Position numbers and translations under genes: made by a program
Shown: one piece after another, positions 44,653 to 54,137 of the stretch
Position numbering within the stretch: the first letter of the stretch is position 1
Layout of the letters: every line of letters starts with the position of its first letter
Assembly: GCA_035249305.1 (NCBI GenBank)
Contig: DATFGQ010000097.1
Span: 124,001 to 188,000 of the forward strand
Direction: 5' to 3'
Source of the DNA: DASUNP01 sp035249305
GTDB taxonomy: Bacteria > Acidobacteriota > Blastocatellia > UBA7656
Length of the DNA stretch: 64,000 nucleotides
Notes under the pieces: generated by a model
Told to the model about the DNA's origin: nothing
The model's input: only the letters and a program-made list of their open reading frames with translations
The model's database searches: none

Positions 44653-46860
44653 TCATTGCTTGATGACAAAAGAGGCCTCCTGGGTCACCCGCTTGCCCGC
44701 AACCATATCCCTGGATTCGATCGCCGCGGCGTACTTGCCGGCCGGGAGCCCGTCGAGGCTTATGAATTTCGCAACCGTCAGGTGCGGCACAGGCTCCGAC
44801 TGTCCCTCGGTAAGAAGATAATCTATAGGCTTGATAGCCGCCTTGCCATCTTTCATCAACGTCACGGTAACCTTCACCTTCGGCTTGCCCGTCTCGGGGC
44901 TCGCCGCCGCGTTATACACTTTGAAGAAGATTATCAAGTTATCCCCGGCGCGGAACTCACGGCTCGGCAGGGGGCGAATCAGCACCCCTTCATGACTCAA
45001 CAGATCGCCCGCCCCGGCCAGAGCGACTGACACGGGCAGCTTCGGCGCTTGCTCTACGTGACGGCTCAGCACAAGCCCCGAGGTCGCAAACTCAGTGTCG
45101 GCGGCCGGCAACGAGAGCTTCTCTTTTCTCGCGGCCATCTTCCCCGACTGCCTGTCTTTTATGATCAACTCGATGTCGTAGTCGCCCGCAGCCAGCTCAA
45201 TATCCTGCCGGTAAAAGATGTTGTTGGTCAGAATTGATTTGTACTGCTCGGCCGTCAGCACTATGTTGAAATTGCCGCCCAGCCGGTTGATGATCTTAGC
45301 GGGCGTCTCTCTGATTACGCCGAGCACTTCGAGCTGCAAGAGTTGTTTGTCGCCCTTCTGATCGAACTTCACCGCCTCGGGCGGCACCTCGATTGAGAGC
45401 GGCACTTTATAGCGGCCTTCCTCTACACGGAAGGGACTCAGCACAAGCGAGATGGGGAACGCGGGCCTTGCCTGCGCGGTCGCAAAGTTCGCCAGCAGTC
45501 TCTTGTCCTCGGCCGACAGAGGCACTATCTCATCGCCTGCCGTAGCGTGATAGCCCGGCCGCGAGGTCACGCGCGCGTCCGGTCTGCGGACCTCAACCTT
45601 CACTTTGCGGAAGCTCCCGTCGAAGTTCTGGTCCGAGCTGTAATATGCCAGCGTGTAGCGCGACCGTATCTCCTGGTCTATTCGACTCAGCCCCTTCGCG
45701 ATGTCATTGCTGCCCTTGATGAACTCCCCGCCCGTATCGACCGAGATTCGGTAGAGGTTGTCGTGTTCGCGGTTTATCCCTTCGTGCCGCGCGTTATCAA
45801 AGACGTTCTCGCCGCCCACCGCCCTGATGCGGTCTTCGCTGCTGCCCGACGCCGCGATCCCGCCGAAAGGCGAGCTGGGCACGAGGGCCCCGGACTGAGG
45901 CGCGCTCGCCGTCAGGCCGGCCGAGTCGATTATGTAGATCGCGACGTTCGCTCGATTCGCTATGTCGATGGTGCTTTGCACTTGCCAGTCGAGCGTCGCC
46001 GTCGTGACAACTCCCTGCGAGAATAGCACCAGCGTCTTCTTCCCAGGTATCGCGCGCTGCGCGTCGCAGATGGCCGCGAGCGCAGCCAGTATGGGCCGCG
46101 CTGTTTGGAGACTCAACTGCCCCCGAAGCAGAGTAAATCGCTCAAGCGCACGCCTGGCCATCATAGCTCTGAGCTGCGCCTGCGGCTCCGTGCTCCCCGA
46201 CAGGCCGCTCAGCTCGTTTTGCAGCTTTCCTATCTCACTCGCAATCTCATCGCGCTCAAGGTTCTTAGACGAGGTGGTCGAAGCATATGACTTCTCGACG
46301 GCCGAGATGAGCTTCGACTTGTCGTGCGTGAACGGCTGTAGCAGTCGTAACCCGCCCGTCACGGCGAAGAGCGCGACCGTGTCTGTGTCGCCTACCTGCT
46401 CGCTGATGTATTTGATTAACCCCTTCCGCACATGCGCCATATCGGCCAGCCCCGTCGTGGTGCCGTCGACGACGAGCGAGATGATATTCATTGGCGCGCC
46501 GCCTGACGAGATCGGTTCGCCTTGTGCGCCGGACGAAGGCGTTGACGATGGCGTTACGGTCTGCTTGTCTCTCACAAGAGGCGGCTCGAAGAACTCCACC
46601 CGCTGCCTGACACCATTCTCATAGACCGTAAAATCTTCGGCCACGAGGTCCGTGATGCTCCGCCCTTTCTTGTCCTTCACCGTTATGTCGATAGTGACCA
46701 GATGCGCTTTCAGCCTTATGGCTTCGTCTTGCCCCTTCTGGTTCTCTTTGCCCTCCTGCGGTCGCGCTTTAGCCGCGCAGAGCGCTACGCAAATGATCAA
46801 CAAGGCGCAGAATGGCGAGGCTGCCGCGCGGGTATAAAGAGAGGTTCTACGTCGTGACAT
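44653..46860 (-). CDS. VWFA-related Acidobacterial domain secreted protein
   Basis: 735 residues. Signal peptide (PFCALLIICVALCAAKARPQ). The region KAHLVTIDITVKDKKGRSI followed by LVAEDFTVYENGVRQRVEFF and a von Willebrand A-like domain (NIISLVVDGTTTGLADMAHV, KKTLVLFSQGVVTTATLDW, IYIIDSAGLT) is the layout of the VWFA-related domain common in Acidobacteriota. The MIDAS is altered (LVVDGTTTG instead of DxSxS). The C-terminal third is beta-rich (DYDIELIIKDRQSGKM). Exported; an adhesive or envelope role is likely, but function is unproven. Strong hint to the phylum. Confidence 0.88.
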   Translation of the reverse strand: MSRRRTSLYTRAAASPFCALLIICVALCAAKARPQEGKENQKGQDEAIRLKAHLVTIDITVKDKKGRSITDLVAEDFTVYENGVRQRVEFFEPPLVRDKQTVTPSSTPSSGAQGEPISSGGAPMNIISLVVDGTTTGLADMAHVRKGLIKYISEQVGDTDTVALFAVTGGLRLLQPFTHDKSKLISAVEKSYASTTSSKNLERDEIASEIGKLQNELSGLSGSTEPQAQLRAMMARRALERFTLLRGQLSLQTARPILAALAAICDAQRAIPGKKTLVLFSQGVVTTATLDWQVQSTIDIANRANVAIYIIDSAGLTASAPQSGALVPSSPFGGIAASGSSEDRIRAVGGENVFDNARHEGINREHDNLYRISVDTGGEFIKGSNDIAKGLSRIDQEIRSRYTLAYYSSDQNFDGSFRKVKVEVRRPDARVTSRPGYHATAGDEIVPLSAEDKRLLANFATAQARPAFPISLVLSPFRVEEGRYKVPLSIEVPPEAVKFDQKGDKQLLQLEVLGVIRETPAKIINRLGGNFNIVLTAEQYKSILTNNIFYRQDIELAAGDYDIELIIKDRQSGKMAARKEKLSLPAADTEFATSGLVLSRHVEQAPKLPVSVALAGAGDLLSHEGVLIRPLPSREFRAGDNLIIFFKVYNAAASPETGKPKVKVTVTLMKDGKAAIKPIDYLLTEGQSEPVPHLTVAKFISLDGLPAGKYAAAIESRDMVAGKRVTQEASFVIKQ

Positions 46861-47020
46861 TCATCACCTCCTCACGAAAAGGCGTTCAATGATTCAGATC
46901 GGGCTCTTAGTGTCATCGCTCATAATAGCAGTCTTAATAGCCCTTAACGAACATTGAAATCTCCGCCGGTTCGTGGCTAGATATACAGCCAGTAGTTCCC
47001 GGCTTATAACGAGGTGTTAA

Positions 47021-47662
47021 ATGAGAATAGCAATAGTCACATTCGATGGATTCAACGAGATCGACTCTTTCGTCGCATCTCACATCCTCAATCGTGTGGA
47101 CAGAGCGGGTTGGAAAGCCGAGATCGCCGCCCCTGCTCAATCCGTCACCTCTATGAATGGTGTGACCGTTTCGGCTCAACAGCCGTTGGAGTTTCTGAAC
47201 GAGGCTGACGCGGTTATCATCGGCAGCGGGCGAAAGACAAGGCAGGCCATAATAGACGAGTCGATAATATCGAGGATCAGGCTGTCGCCGGAGCGTCAGC
47301 TTATCGGGTCGCAGTGTTCGGGGGCGTTGGTGCTGGCGCATCTAGGTTATCTCAAGGACATTCCTGCTTGCACGGACGTAAGAACCAGGCCGATGCTCGA
47401 AGCAGCCGGGGTGAGAGTTTTGGACAGACCGTTTCATGCTGAAGGGAACATAGCCTCGGCGGGAGGGTGTCTGTCGGCGCAATACCTTGCGACGTGGATG
47501 ATCTGGAGATTGGCGGGAAAGAAAGCGGCGGTGGATGCGTTAAGTTATGTAATGCCGGTCGGCGAGCAAAGCGAATACATTGCGCGAGCAATTGAAGCTG
47601 TATCAGCGTACGTTGGGACGAGCAACGCTTCGGCCGGAGCGGCGATGGCCGAGCTCTCATGA
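47021..47662 (+). CDS. DJ-1/PfpI-family protein
   Basis: 213 residues. MRIAIVTFDGFNEIDSFVAS at the N-terminus (acidic Glu and Asp of the DJ-1 fold), and the nucleophile Cys in IGSQCSGALVLAHLGYLKD, the usual place of the elbow cysteine. Members are chaperone-like, deglycase/isomerase or amidase-like enzymes; this one fits the transcriptional-regulator-like ThiJ/PfpI branch without a DNA-binding tail. ATG at 47021 preceded by GAGG. Monocistronic. Confidence 0.88.
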   Translation: MRIAIVTFDGFNEIDSFVASHILNRVDRAGWKAEIAAPAQSVTSMNGVTVSAQQPLEFLNEADAVIIGSGRKTRQAIIDESIISRIRLSPERQLIGSQCSGALVLAHLGYLKDIPACTDVRTRPMLEAAGVRVLDRPFHAEGNIASAGGCLSAQYLATWMIWRLAGKKAAVDALSYVMPVGEQSEYIARAIEAVSAYVGTSNASAGAAMAELS

Positions 47663-47890
47663 GCATATCAAAGGATGACCGCCCACAAGACCTTGCCGGA
47701 GAAGAGTACACAGGCGATGCTAATGCAGAGCTTTTTCATAGATGTCCTCCCGACTCATTCAGAAAAGATCAAAAGAAATATTCCAGGCCGGTAGTAATAT
47801 AATGGAAAGTTCGGCAACTTCCCATTTAGGCACTCGATAGTGAACGTCCGTTCGATGAGGATTACTGTATTTAAATGGAGGGGCAATACT

Positions 47891-48955
47891 GTGAAACGTC
47901 TATTCTCCGCTTCATTAATATTACTGATTGGTATTTGCACGACGGTCGCGGCGCAGGAGACGGCGCACATACTCGAACAAGGCAAGCCGATAAGCCGGGG
48001 GTTAGCCTCGACCGATAAACACAGGTATCAGATCAAGCTCTCTTCCGGCCAACTGCTGAAACTGGTAGTCGCACAGAACGGTGTAGACGTTGTAGTTGTT
48101 GTATTCGACCCATCCGGCAAACAGATCATCGAGGAGGATAGCCCGACCGGGGTTCAGGGGCAGGAAAAAGTGATGTTTCAGGCGCAAGCTAATGGTCTTT
48201 ACGTTGTCGAGGTGCGCCCTTTTGATAAGGCGGCGGCCGGGCGTTACGATATAAGTATCGAGGAGCTTCGCGATGCGACCGCCGAAGAAAAGAAGGCATA
48301 CGTCGACGAGCAGCAGTTGAAAGAGATTTCTCAAAAGAGGGTCGATGCGGAGTCCAGCCGAGACCTCGATTACTTAAGTCGAATCTTTGCAAACGAGTTA
48401 AGCATCGCCAGCACCGAGGGAAGGGTTTCGTCCAAAGAGGTTACTTTGGGAAACATGAAGCGGACCTCGGAAAGCATCAAGCGGTCGTTCAGATTGGATC
48501 AGGTGAGGGTGCGCGTAGTCGGAGACACAGGGGTCGTGACCGGCATTAAGAACATAGTGAGGCATGTAGGTAATCAGGAAGAAAGAAGCAAGGTCCGCTT
48601 CACAGATACGTACGTAAGGCGGGAAGGCAACTGGCTACTGTTAGCCTCACACTCGTCCAGGATTCCGCCCGAGCGGCAGGCGGCCAAGGTGGATACGAGA
48701 GTCTACGACGCCTATGTGGGCGAGTACGAGCTAGCGCCGGGGCTCGTTTTCACGGTCACCAGGGAGAGCGATAAACTCTTGACGCAGACTTCGGGGCTGC
48801 CGGACAAAATCGAGCTTCTCCCCGAATCCGAGACCACGTTCTTCTACAGAGGGGCGAATGGGTCAGTTATCTTTCACAAAGACACCACAGGGAAGGTTAC
48901 CCACATGCTCCTTAAAGACCAGGGGCAGGAATTGAGGGCGAAGAGAATCAAGTAG
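47891..48955 (+). CDS. Secreted NTF2-like (DUF4440) protein
   Basis: 354 residues from the GTG at 47891, which has GGAGG upstream and starts the signal peptide (VKRLFSASLILLIGICTTVA). Part 1 (~20-130) is a beta-sandwich pre-peptidase-like domain (GLASTDKHRYQIKLSSGQLL, VFDPSGKQIIEEDSP, YVVEVRPFDKAAAGRYDISI). Part 2 (~135-260) is an NTF2-fold (DAESSRDLDYLSRIFANELS, FTDTYVRREGNWLLLASHSS). Part 3 resembles a DUF3471 C-terminal domain (VYDAYVGEYELAPGLVFTVT). A periplasmic or secreted multidomain protein; no reaction can be assigned. Confidence 0.75.
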   Translation: MKRLFSASLILLIGICTTVAAQETAHILEQGKPISRGLASTDKHRYQIKLSSGQLLKLVVAQNGVDVVVVVFDPSGKQIIEEDSPTGVQGQEKVMFQAQANGLYVVEVRPFDKAAAGRYDISIEELRDATAEEKKAYVDEQQLKEISQKRVDAESSRDLDYLSRIFANELSIASTEGRVSSKEVTLGNMKRTSESIKRSFRLDQVRVRVVGDTGVVTGIKNIVRHVGNQEERSKVRFTDTYVRREGNWLLLASHSSRIPPERQAAKVDTRVYDAYVGEYELAPGLVFTVTRESDKLLTQTSGLPDKIELLPESETTFFYRGANGSVIFHKDTTGKVTHMLLKDQGQELRAKRIK

Positions 48956-49198
48956 AGCTGATATTCACAAAAGGCGCGTCCCTTCGTTTATCTCTCCCGG
49001 CCTGAATACCAGAGGCCCCTATCCACCCTTGCCCGCGCTGTCAAAGCGCTTCTCAAAGCAAAGCCTGCACAGATCATAGCCGTTGAAAATCTCCTTGATA
49101 GGGCTAGTAAAGGCTCAAAGCCTCGTTGTAACCTATAGTCCGTCTCAAACGTGTTACTGGTAGAATGTTGAGAGGAGCTAATAGGAAGGAGAAATGAG

Positions 49199-49936
49199 AT
49201 GGTGATAACGAACACAGAGTCTGGGACCAACATCCATGAAGTTGCGGACCGTATTTATCGTATCAACACGCCACTTGCGATAGCAGGCGGCACAGTAAAG
49301 TTCTCGTTCAACCAGTACCTCATCGTTGACGACGAGCCCTTACTATTCCACACCGGGCCGCGCAAAATGTTTTCGCTCGTCCGCGAGGCGGTTTCAAGCG
49401 TGTTACCTCCAGACCAGCTCCGTTACATTGCTTTTTCGCATGTTGAGGCGGATGAGTGCGGGTCGCTCAACGAGTGGCTCGCCGTCGCTCCGGAATCGAT
49501 TCCCTTGTGCGGCAAAATCGCGGCTGAAGTTTCAATAAACGATCTTGCCGACCGGCCCCCTCGCGCGCTCGACGATGGGGAGGTCATATCGCTCGGGAGC
49601 CATTCGGTGCGGTGGTTTGACACGCCGCACCTGCCACATGCATGGGAGTGTGGTTACCTGATGGAAGAGCAGACACGAACACTGCTTTGCGGCGACCTGT
49701 TCACGCAGGGCGGCGCGGGTCAGCCCGCAATCACGGAGGCGGACATACTCGGGCCGAGCGAAGCGTTCCGCCAGAAGATGGACTACTATGCGCATGCGAA
49801 AAACGCGGGGGAGCTGCTTGAGCGCCTCGCGTCAACCGAGCCAAGAACACTGGCGTGCATGCACGGGAGCGCATGGCAGGGTGATGGCGCGGCGCTGCTG
49901 AGAGCCCTGACTGAAGTATTGTCTCGGCAGCCTTGA
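49199..49936 (+). CDS. MBL-fold oxygen-binding di-iron (ODP-type) protein
   Basis: 245 residues. Metal motif HVEADECGSLNEWL (the H-x-E-x-D pattern of the flavodiiron/ODP branch rather than HxHxDH), His in DTPHLPHAWECGYL, Asp in LLCGDLFTQGG and His in ACMHGSAWQGD. It lacks the flavodoxin domain of true flavodiiron proteins. Probably a diiron oxygen or NO sensor/reductase. GGAAGGAG precedes the ATG. It stands alone, ending in a strong hairpin. Confidence 0.87.
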   Translation: MVITNTESGTNIHEVADRIYRINTPLAIAGGTVKFSFNQYLIVDDEPLLFHTGPRKMFSLVREAVSSVLPPDQLRYIAFSHVEADECGSLNEWLAVAPESIPLCGKIAAEVSINDLADRPPRALDDGEVISLGSHSVRWFDTPHLPHAWECGYLMEEQTRTLLCGDLFTQGGAGQPAITEADILGPSEAFRQKMDYYAHAKNAGELLERLASTEPRTLACMHGSAWQGDGAALLRALTEVLSRQP

Positions 49937-49956
49937 GCCTAACGAACATATCAAGA

Positions 49957-49981
49957 GGAGCGGCTGTTAAGCAGCCGCTCC
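49957..49981 (+). terminator. Hairpin after the MBL gene
   Basis: GGAGCGGCTG (49957-49966) and CAGCCGCTCC (49972-49981), a 10-bp perfect stem with a 5-base loop, 20 bp after the stop. No T-run follows (CCCGCC), so it may be weak or a processing stop. Confidence 0.55.
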
Positions 49982-50045
49982 CCCGCCTGGCCAATCGTCA
50001 TATTGCCGTTACTTTTTGTAATACATTTTACGGATTGAATAGTGT

Positions 50046-50074
50046 TTGACATGCCTGGGGTCGTATGCTATTCT
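50046..50074 (+). promoter_or_regulatory. Sigma-70 promoter candidate for the tubulin/Hsp70 operon
   Basis: TTGACA (50046-50051), 17 bp, TATTCT (50069-50074). The -35 is perfect, the -10 has two mismatches to TATAAT, and the spacer is optimal. It points to the operon starting at 50585, which would give a ~500-base leader. Confidence 0.6.
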
Positions 50075-50274
50075 TGCGCGGCTTTTTGTAAGCACCAACA
50101 CGAACGGCCCATGCAATCAGGTCCTTATTCTTGTTGATTACAGCCTTCCAGGACAATACTTAAGTATTCTGCTCACTCCTGGGATTTGCTGGCCGGGATC
50201 ATTATTACACGCTGAATAAGGTCTACATCTGAGCATGTACGACCTTGAGCTATCCAGGTTATCGCATATGTGTC

Positions 50275-50429
50275 TCAACGGGCGAATCTGAAAAAAAAGC
50301 TGATGACTGTATTATGGGATACAGTCCGTTGAAACCTAGGTAAAATCTAGAGTTAAGTGTTCAAACCACCAGTATCTTTCTGGTCATATTCAAAGTGAGC
50401 CTCTTCTCCCTGAAAACATTTTGAATATG
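50275..50429 (+). ncRNA. Candidate structured leader or small RNA
   Basis: A 7-bp outer stem TCAACGG (50275-50281) / CCGTTGA (50326-50332) encloses the 7-bp stem ACTGTAT (50306-50312) / ATACAGT (50319-50325) with a TATGGG loop. Farther on a 10-bp stem pairs CATATTCAAA (50385-50394) with TTTGAATATG (50420-50429). This stretch lies between a good promoter and the first gene, has no ORF and is more AT-rich than its surroundings. I recognise no riboswitch class. Confidence 0.35.
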
Positions 50430-50584
50430 AATGCTACCAAGTTTCGTCATGTTTTAGTGTGGTAGTCAGGCTGGCCGCCTCCACGATGTCATTTTCTTAA
50501 GCAAGGGACGAGGCTGCAGGGGTTGAGTTCCTTGCCGGCGTACAGTCATCAAAAAGCATTCGGATACAAGACGCGGGAGAAATC

Positions 50585-51844
50585 ATGTCTACTTGCCCCC
50601 ACATGATTCATCCGAAGCCGAAGGCAGTTGCATGGAGTGACTCGTTGCTCTCTTTTTGTCGCGACGGCTGCTCCAGAACGCTCTTCTTCTGCGAAAACTG
50701 CCGCTTACAGTCAAACCATCCCCTGGCCCGTTACTGCCGCCGGTGTGGCGAGCCTATATCATTCGAAAATATCGAATCGCGATTCGAGAACGGCTTCTAC
50801 CTGGATGATCCGGACGGAACCAGGTACAGCTACAAGCTCTCTCCTTACGGCATCACGACAGTCCATGCGCTAAAGAGCTTTCGAGGCCACCTGATAGTGG
50901 TCGCCGACAGGTCTGTCCTGGTTTTCGACGTTCATAACCTGCTGAGCCCCCTTCTTGGGTTCAAGCCCCCTGACAACGCCTACATACAGGGTGTTACGCA
51001 GCCGCTTTCGTCTGACGACGATCGTTTAATCGTAACAACTGATAGAAACGTTTATTACCTGGGGTTAATGGACAAAGGCTCTAAACCCTTCTCTATACAT
51101 AACGTTGCGGAGACTCGCGTGATCAGGTATCCGGTCATCCGTCTGGGCGAAAAGCTCTTGGTGTTCGAGTATGACCAGCTAAGCAAAACGTCCTGGCTTA
51201 TTCAATCTCCCGACAGCGTCTTAGCTCAATTCAACGGCCCCGTCCTTTCCCCTACGGTTATAAGTGACGACAAGGTCTTCTTTTTTACCCAACGCGAGGC
51301 TCTTCTTTATAACAGCAGGACCGATTCGGTAATAAGCAAAGAGCTGATCGAGCCTCTGAGGGAGTCGCCCCCCGCGTTTATTAAAGAGGTCGAGAGTATT
51401 TACGCGGTCGGGGAGAGAATGTTGTGGCGTTTCGACCTTGGCAATGAAACCTTGGTCCCGACGTCGTTGCCCACTAAGCACTATGCCGAGGCCTCGTTAT
51501 CGGCGAAAGATTTCAGCTTGATAGTAGCTCATTCGAGCGGGCTCTGCCTCCTCGACGCTTTCGGGAGCATAAAATGGGACTCCTCTAAAGAGTTTATCGA
51601 AGCGCAGTCCGACGGCCTGCCGCCGCAGCTTTACGGAAATTACTTCACTTTTTCCTCCATAGGGCGGCTCGGGGGGACGGTGCTGAGGATACATCGGCTA
51701 GATAATCCGAGCAGTTTCAGGGATCAGTTTGTATTTGACAAACGCCTCTTATGCGCCCCCCTGCTTACGCTCGGGAAGTTGATCGTCGCTGTTGGAGATG
51801 GCCTGTCGGCCGAATTACTCGTTTTCAATCTAGAACGGCCTTAG
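50585..51844 (+). CDS. Zinc-ribbon protein with beta-propeller-like body (first gene of the tubulin/Hsp70 operon)
   Basis: 419 residues. Two CxxC pairs (Cys36/39 and Cys51/54, in FFCENCRLQSNHP and RYCRRCGEPI) form a zinc ribbon, and Cys25/Cys29 may bind too. Residues ~75-415 are beta-rich with repeats of LIVVADRSVLVFDVHNLLSP and LIVTTDRNVYYLG kind, consistent with a propeller. There is no signal peptide and no membrane helix, so it is cytoplasmic. Its partner may be another zinc-ribbon protein of the locus (57537). Function unknown. It is the first of seven genes in one direction. Confidence 0.75.
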   Translation: MSTCPHMIHPKPKAVAWSDSLLSFCRDGCSRTLFFCENCRLQSNHPLARYCRRCGEPISFENIESRFENGFYLDDPDGTRYSYKLSPYGITTVHALKSFRGHLIVVADRSVLVFDVHNLLSPLLGFKPPDNAYIQGVTQPLSSDDDRLIVTTDRNVYYLGLMDKGSKPFSIHNVAETRVIRYPVIRLGEKLLVFEYDQLSKTSWLIQSPDSVLAQFNGPVLSPTVISDDKVFFFTQREALLYNSRTDSVISKELIEPLRESPPAFIKEVESIYAVGERMLWRFDLGNETLVPTSLPTKHYAEASLSAKDFSLIVAHSSGLCLLDAFGSIKWDSSKEFIEAQSDGLPPQLYGNYFTFSSIGRLGGTVLRIHRLDNPSSFRDQFVFDKRLLCAPLLTLGKLIVAVGDGLSAELLVFNLERP

Positions 51845-51923
51845 GGGGTCGGCCTCTCAGGTAATGTCGCTCGAACCGGCGGCCGGTTTGAGTTTGAGAT
51901 TAAAACCGGCGGATCGAAAAGTT

Positions 51924-53708
51924 ATGAGAATTACGAAATTGCTTTTGATTGTTTCGCTCATCTGGGTTTCAGCGCTTACGGCTTCTGAAACGCTGGCTAA
52001 TAACCGCCCGGTGAGGCAGATGGTGCTCGTAGATGCTTCCGGCAGCATGGAGGGTTTCTTCACTACGCAAGAGATTCACCGGCTTAATAACGTTCTGCGG
52101 AATCAGCCGGGCGTCGAGCCTGAGTTGTACTACTTCGTCGACAGGTCCCTGGTCAACACGCCGCCGCCGCCGTTCGGGGCCTATACGATGCTGGAGAATG
52201 CAATGACGAGGGCCATCGAGAGTGAGCCCAGCATCCTTTGGGTAGTTTCCGATAATCAGCCGAGCATCGGAGGGAGGACGGCATCGGACGCGGATTTGGA
52301 GCGCTTCTATGAAATACTGAACTCCGACGTTGTAAAACGGATCTGCCTGTTCCCGCTCAGCATGCGCTTCAAGGGACCCCTTTTTACTCAGGACGACAGG
52401 GTTTTAAAGGCCGATTATGACAACCAGCGCGGGCTCTTAGTTTATGCGCTACTGCTCGACGACACTGCCAGAGACGAGTTTGAAACCGCCGTCCGTAATG
52501 TGGAGAACCGGCTGGGGCAGGATTTTAACTCCAGGTGCATACTCGTTAAGCCCCTCAACCGAGATACCGTAACGTCCAGCTTCAAACCGGGGAAGAAACT
52601 TCAGTTCAAAGAGGGGACGGGCATAGTCGGGCGCAACTTCGAGACGGGGCAGACGATCGAAGGCGACTTCACCCTCGAACTCGCTTCTCAATTGGGCCAC
52701 ATAAAGATCGAAGAGTCGAACATCAATGCCACGACGCCCGTGGAATTTCAGACCAGTGATTTCAGCGTGTCGAGTATCAAGCCCGACATATCTCCCAAGA
52801 CCGTTGCCCTCAGCCCGAAAGACAAGAAGCAGTTTCTCGTCACGCTCCAACTGAATTCCGTGGATATACGGATCACCCCGCAAAGCCTCTGGAACTGCAT
52901 TACAAAGAACACAGGTGTGATAAAGGGGAATATCAGGATCACCATCGAAGTGCCCCCGGAGAATCTTAACCTGGTCAGGAACCTCATCGATCAATTCAGC
53001 ACGGAAGGGGATATATACAAGAACCCGGATTCGTCTATCCAATCGCGCATATACGGGCTGAACTCCCTGATGCAAAGGATGATGCCTTCAGAGGGGGCCA
53101 TTCAGCCGCGGGTGGGCAATGACCCGGAGGGAAACATACCCGTGCTCCTTGAGGTGAAGTACCCGAAATGGCCTTTGCTGCTCGCGCTGTTGCTCATAGG
53201 GGCGCCACTTCTTGCGGTGGTCGGGACGGCTCTATTCGTAAAAAGGCAGCCCTTCTACCGTCTGACATGGGACGGGGGGAGGTATAGAGCTTGCGACGAC
53301 TTCCGCCTCTGGCCTTTCGCCGCCCGCGCGGTGCAGATCGACGACCGCGTAGCCGCAAAGGTCAAGAGAGCGCCGCTCGCCGGGCTCAGGGTGGTTGCTC
53401 AACGCGGCTACATGGTCGACGACCTCCCGAGCAAGCTCATCAGGCCCGAGGGCGCGGACTTCGTCATCAGGCGGCAGCAGGACGACGCCATAGTCGATTT
53501 CATTTTTTCTAACTCGTACCAGGTGGCCAGCCGCGAGGTCGGCGGCGATGACCTCTATGACGGGATCGCGTACGGCGAGCAGGCGTCCGATACGTCGGGC
53601 GATTACAGCGCAGGCGCGCCTCCGGTCCGCAAAGTCACGACGAACGCCACCAGGCCTTTGGGGAGCGGCGCCCCGTCTGAGGAGGGCTATGAGCCTTACT
53701 CGTTCTGA
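51924..53708 (+). CDS. Membrane-anchored von Willebrand A-like protein
   Basis: 594 residues from the ATG at 51924, which starts a signal peptide (ITKLLLIVSLIWVSALTASE); an ATG at 51864 is in frame but extends before it. The mature protein begins with a vWA domain (MVLVDASGSMEGFF, MIDAS DASGS at 37-41), then a long beta-rich part, and has a second hydrophobic helix at ~415-438 (WPLLLALLLIGAPLLAVVGT). About 155 cytoplasmic residues follow (FYRLTWDGGRYRACDDFRLW) ending in a Ser/Gly-rich tail. Orientation: periplasmic vWA, cytoplasmic tail that could contact the tubulin- or Hsp70-like proteins. The gap to the next gene is 27 bp. Confidence 0.8.
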   Translation: MRITKLLLIVSLIWVSALTASETLANNRPVRQMVLVDASGSMEGFFTTQEIHRLNNVLRNQPGVEPELYYFVDRSLVNTPPPPFGAYTMLENAMTRAIESEPSILWVVSDNQPSIGGRTASDADLERFYEILNSDVVKRICLFPLSMRFKGPLFTQDDRVLKADYDNQRGLLVYALLLDDTARDEFETAVRNVENRLGQDFNSRCILVKPLNRDTVTSSFKPGKKLQFKEGTGIVGRNFETGQTIEGDFTLELASQLGHIKIEESNINATTPVEFQTSDFSVSSIKPDISPKTVALSPKDKKQFLVTLQLNSVDIRITPQSLWNCITKNTGVIKGNIRITIEVPPENLNLVRNLIDQFSTEGDIYKNPDSSIQSRIYGLNSLMQRMMPSEGAIQPRVGNDPEGNIPVLLEVKYPKWPLLLALLLIGAPLLAVVGTALFVKRQPFYRLTWDGGRYRACDDFRLWPFAARAVQIDDRVAAKVKRAPLAGLRVVAQRGYMVDDLPSKLIRPEGADFVIRRQQDDAIVDFIFSNSYQVASREVGGDDLYDGIAYGEQASDTSGDYSAGAPPVRKVTTNATRPLGSGAPSEEGYEPYSF

Positions 53709-53735
53709 GCCCGGCTCGATAGGAGGAAGATAATT

Positions 53736-54125
53736 ATGCTCTCGATGCAAACCATAGGCATGCTTCAATCGCTGATCGATGACGAGTCCGAGGCGGCGGT
53801 CGAAAGCTGGCTCTCTCAGTTCATCATCGGCGACCCGGTCGGAATCCAGTGGTTGTACGTGCTGCTGGGGGGCATAGTGATATTCATATTATGCCGCCTG
53901 ATTTACTCCGCGATGCTTCACGGGTTGGTCGGCTCTAATCACCACCCGGCCAACTTCCGCAAAGTGGTGCTCGCCTTCGGAATACTCGCCTTCATCCTTT
54001 GCTTCACAATAGTCTTCTCAGACGTTTTTGGCGGGCTAATGGCGGGTTTCCTCAGCGTGGTCTGGTTGATCTGCGCTCTGATTTTTTATTTCACTCGGCG
54101 AAAGGTTGTAGCGCCCCAAGCCTGA
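53736..54125 (+). CDS. Small membrane protein of the tubulin/Hsp70 operon
   Basis: 129 residues with three hydrophobic segments (WLYVLLGGIVIFILCRLIYS, VVLAFGILAFILCFTIVFSD, LMAGFLSVVWLICALIFYF) after a soluble ~40-residue N-terminus (QTIGMLQSLIDDESEAAVES). No recognised family. AGGAGG is 9 bases upstream of the ATG. It may anchor the cytoplasmic proteins encoded next to it. Confidence 0.8.
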   Translation: MLSMQTIGMLQSLIDDESEAAVESWLSQFIIGDPVGIQWLYVLLGGIVIFILCRLIYSAMLHGLVGSNHHPANFRKVVLAFGILAFILCFTIVFSDVFGGLMAGFLSVVWLICALIFYFTRRKVVAPQA

Positions 54126-54137
54126 TAGGAGATCATC

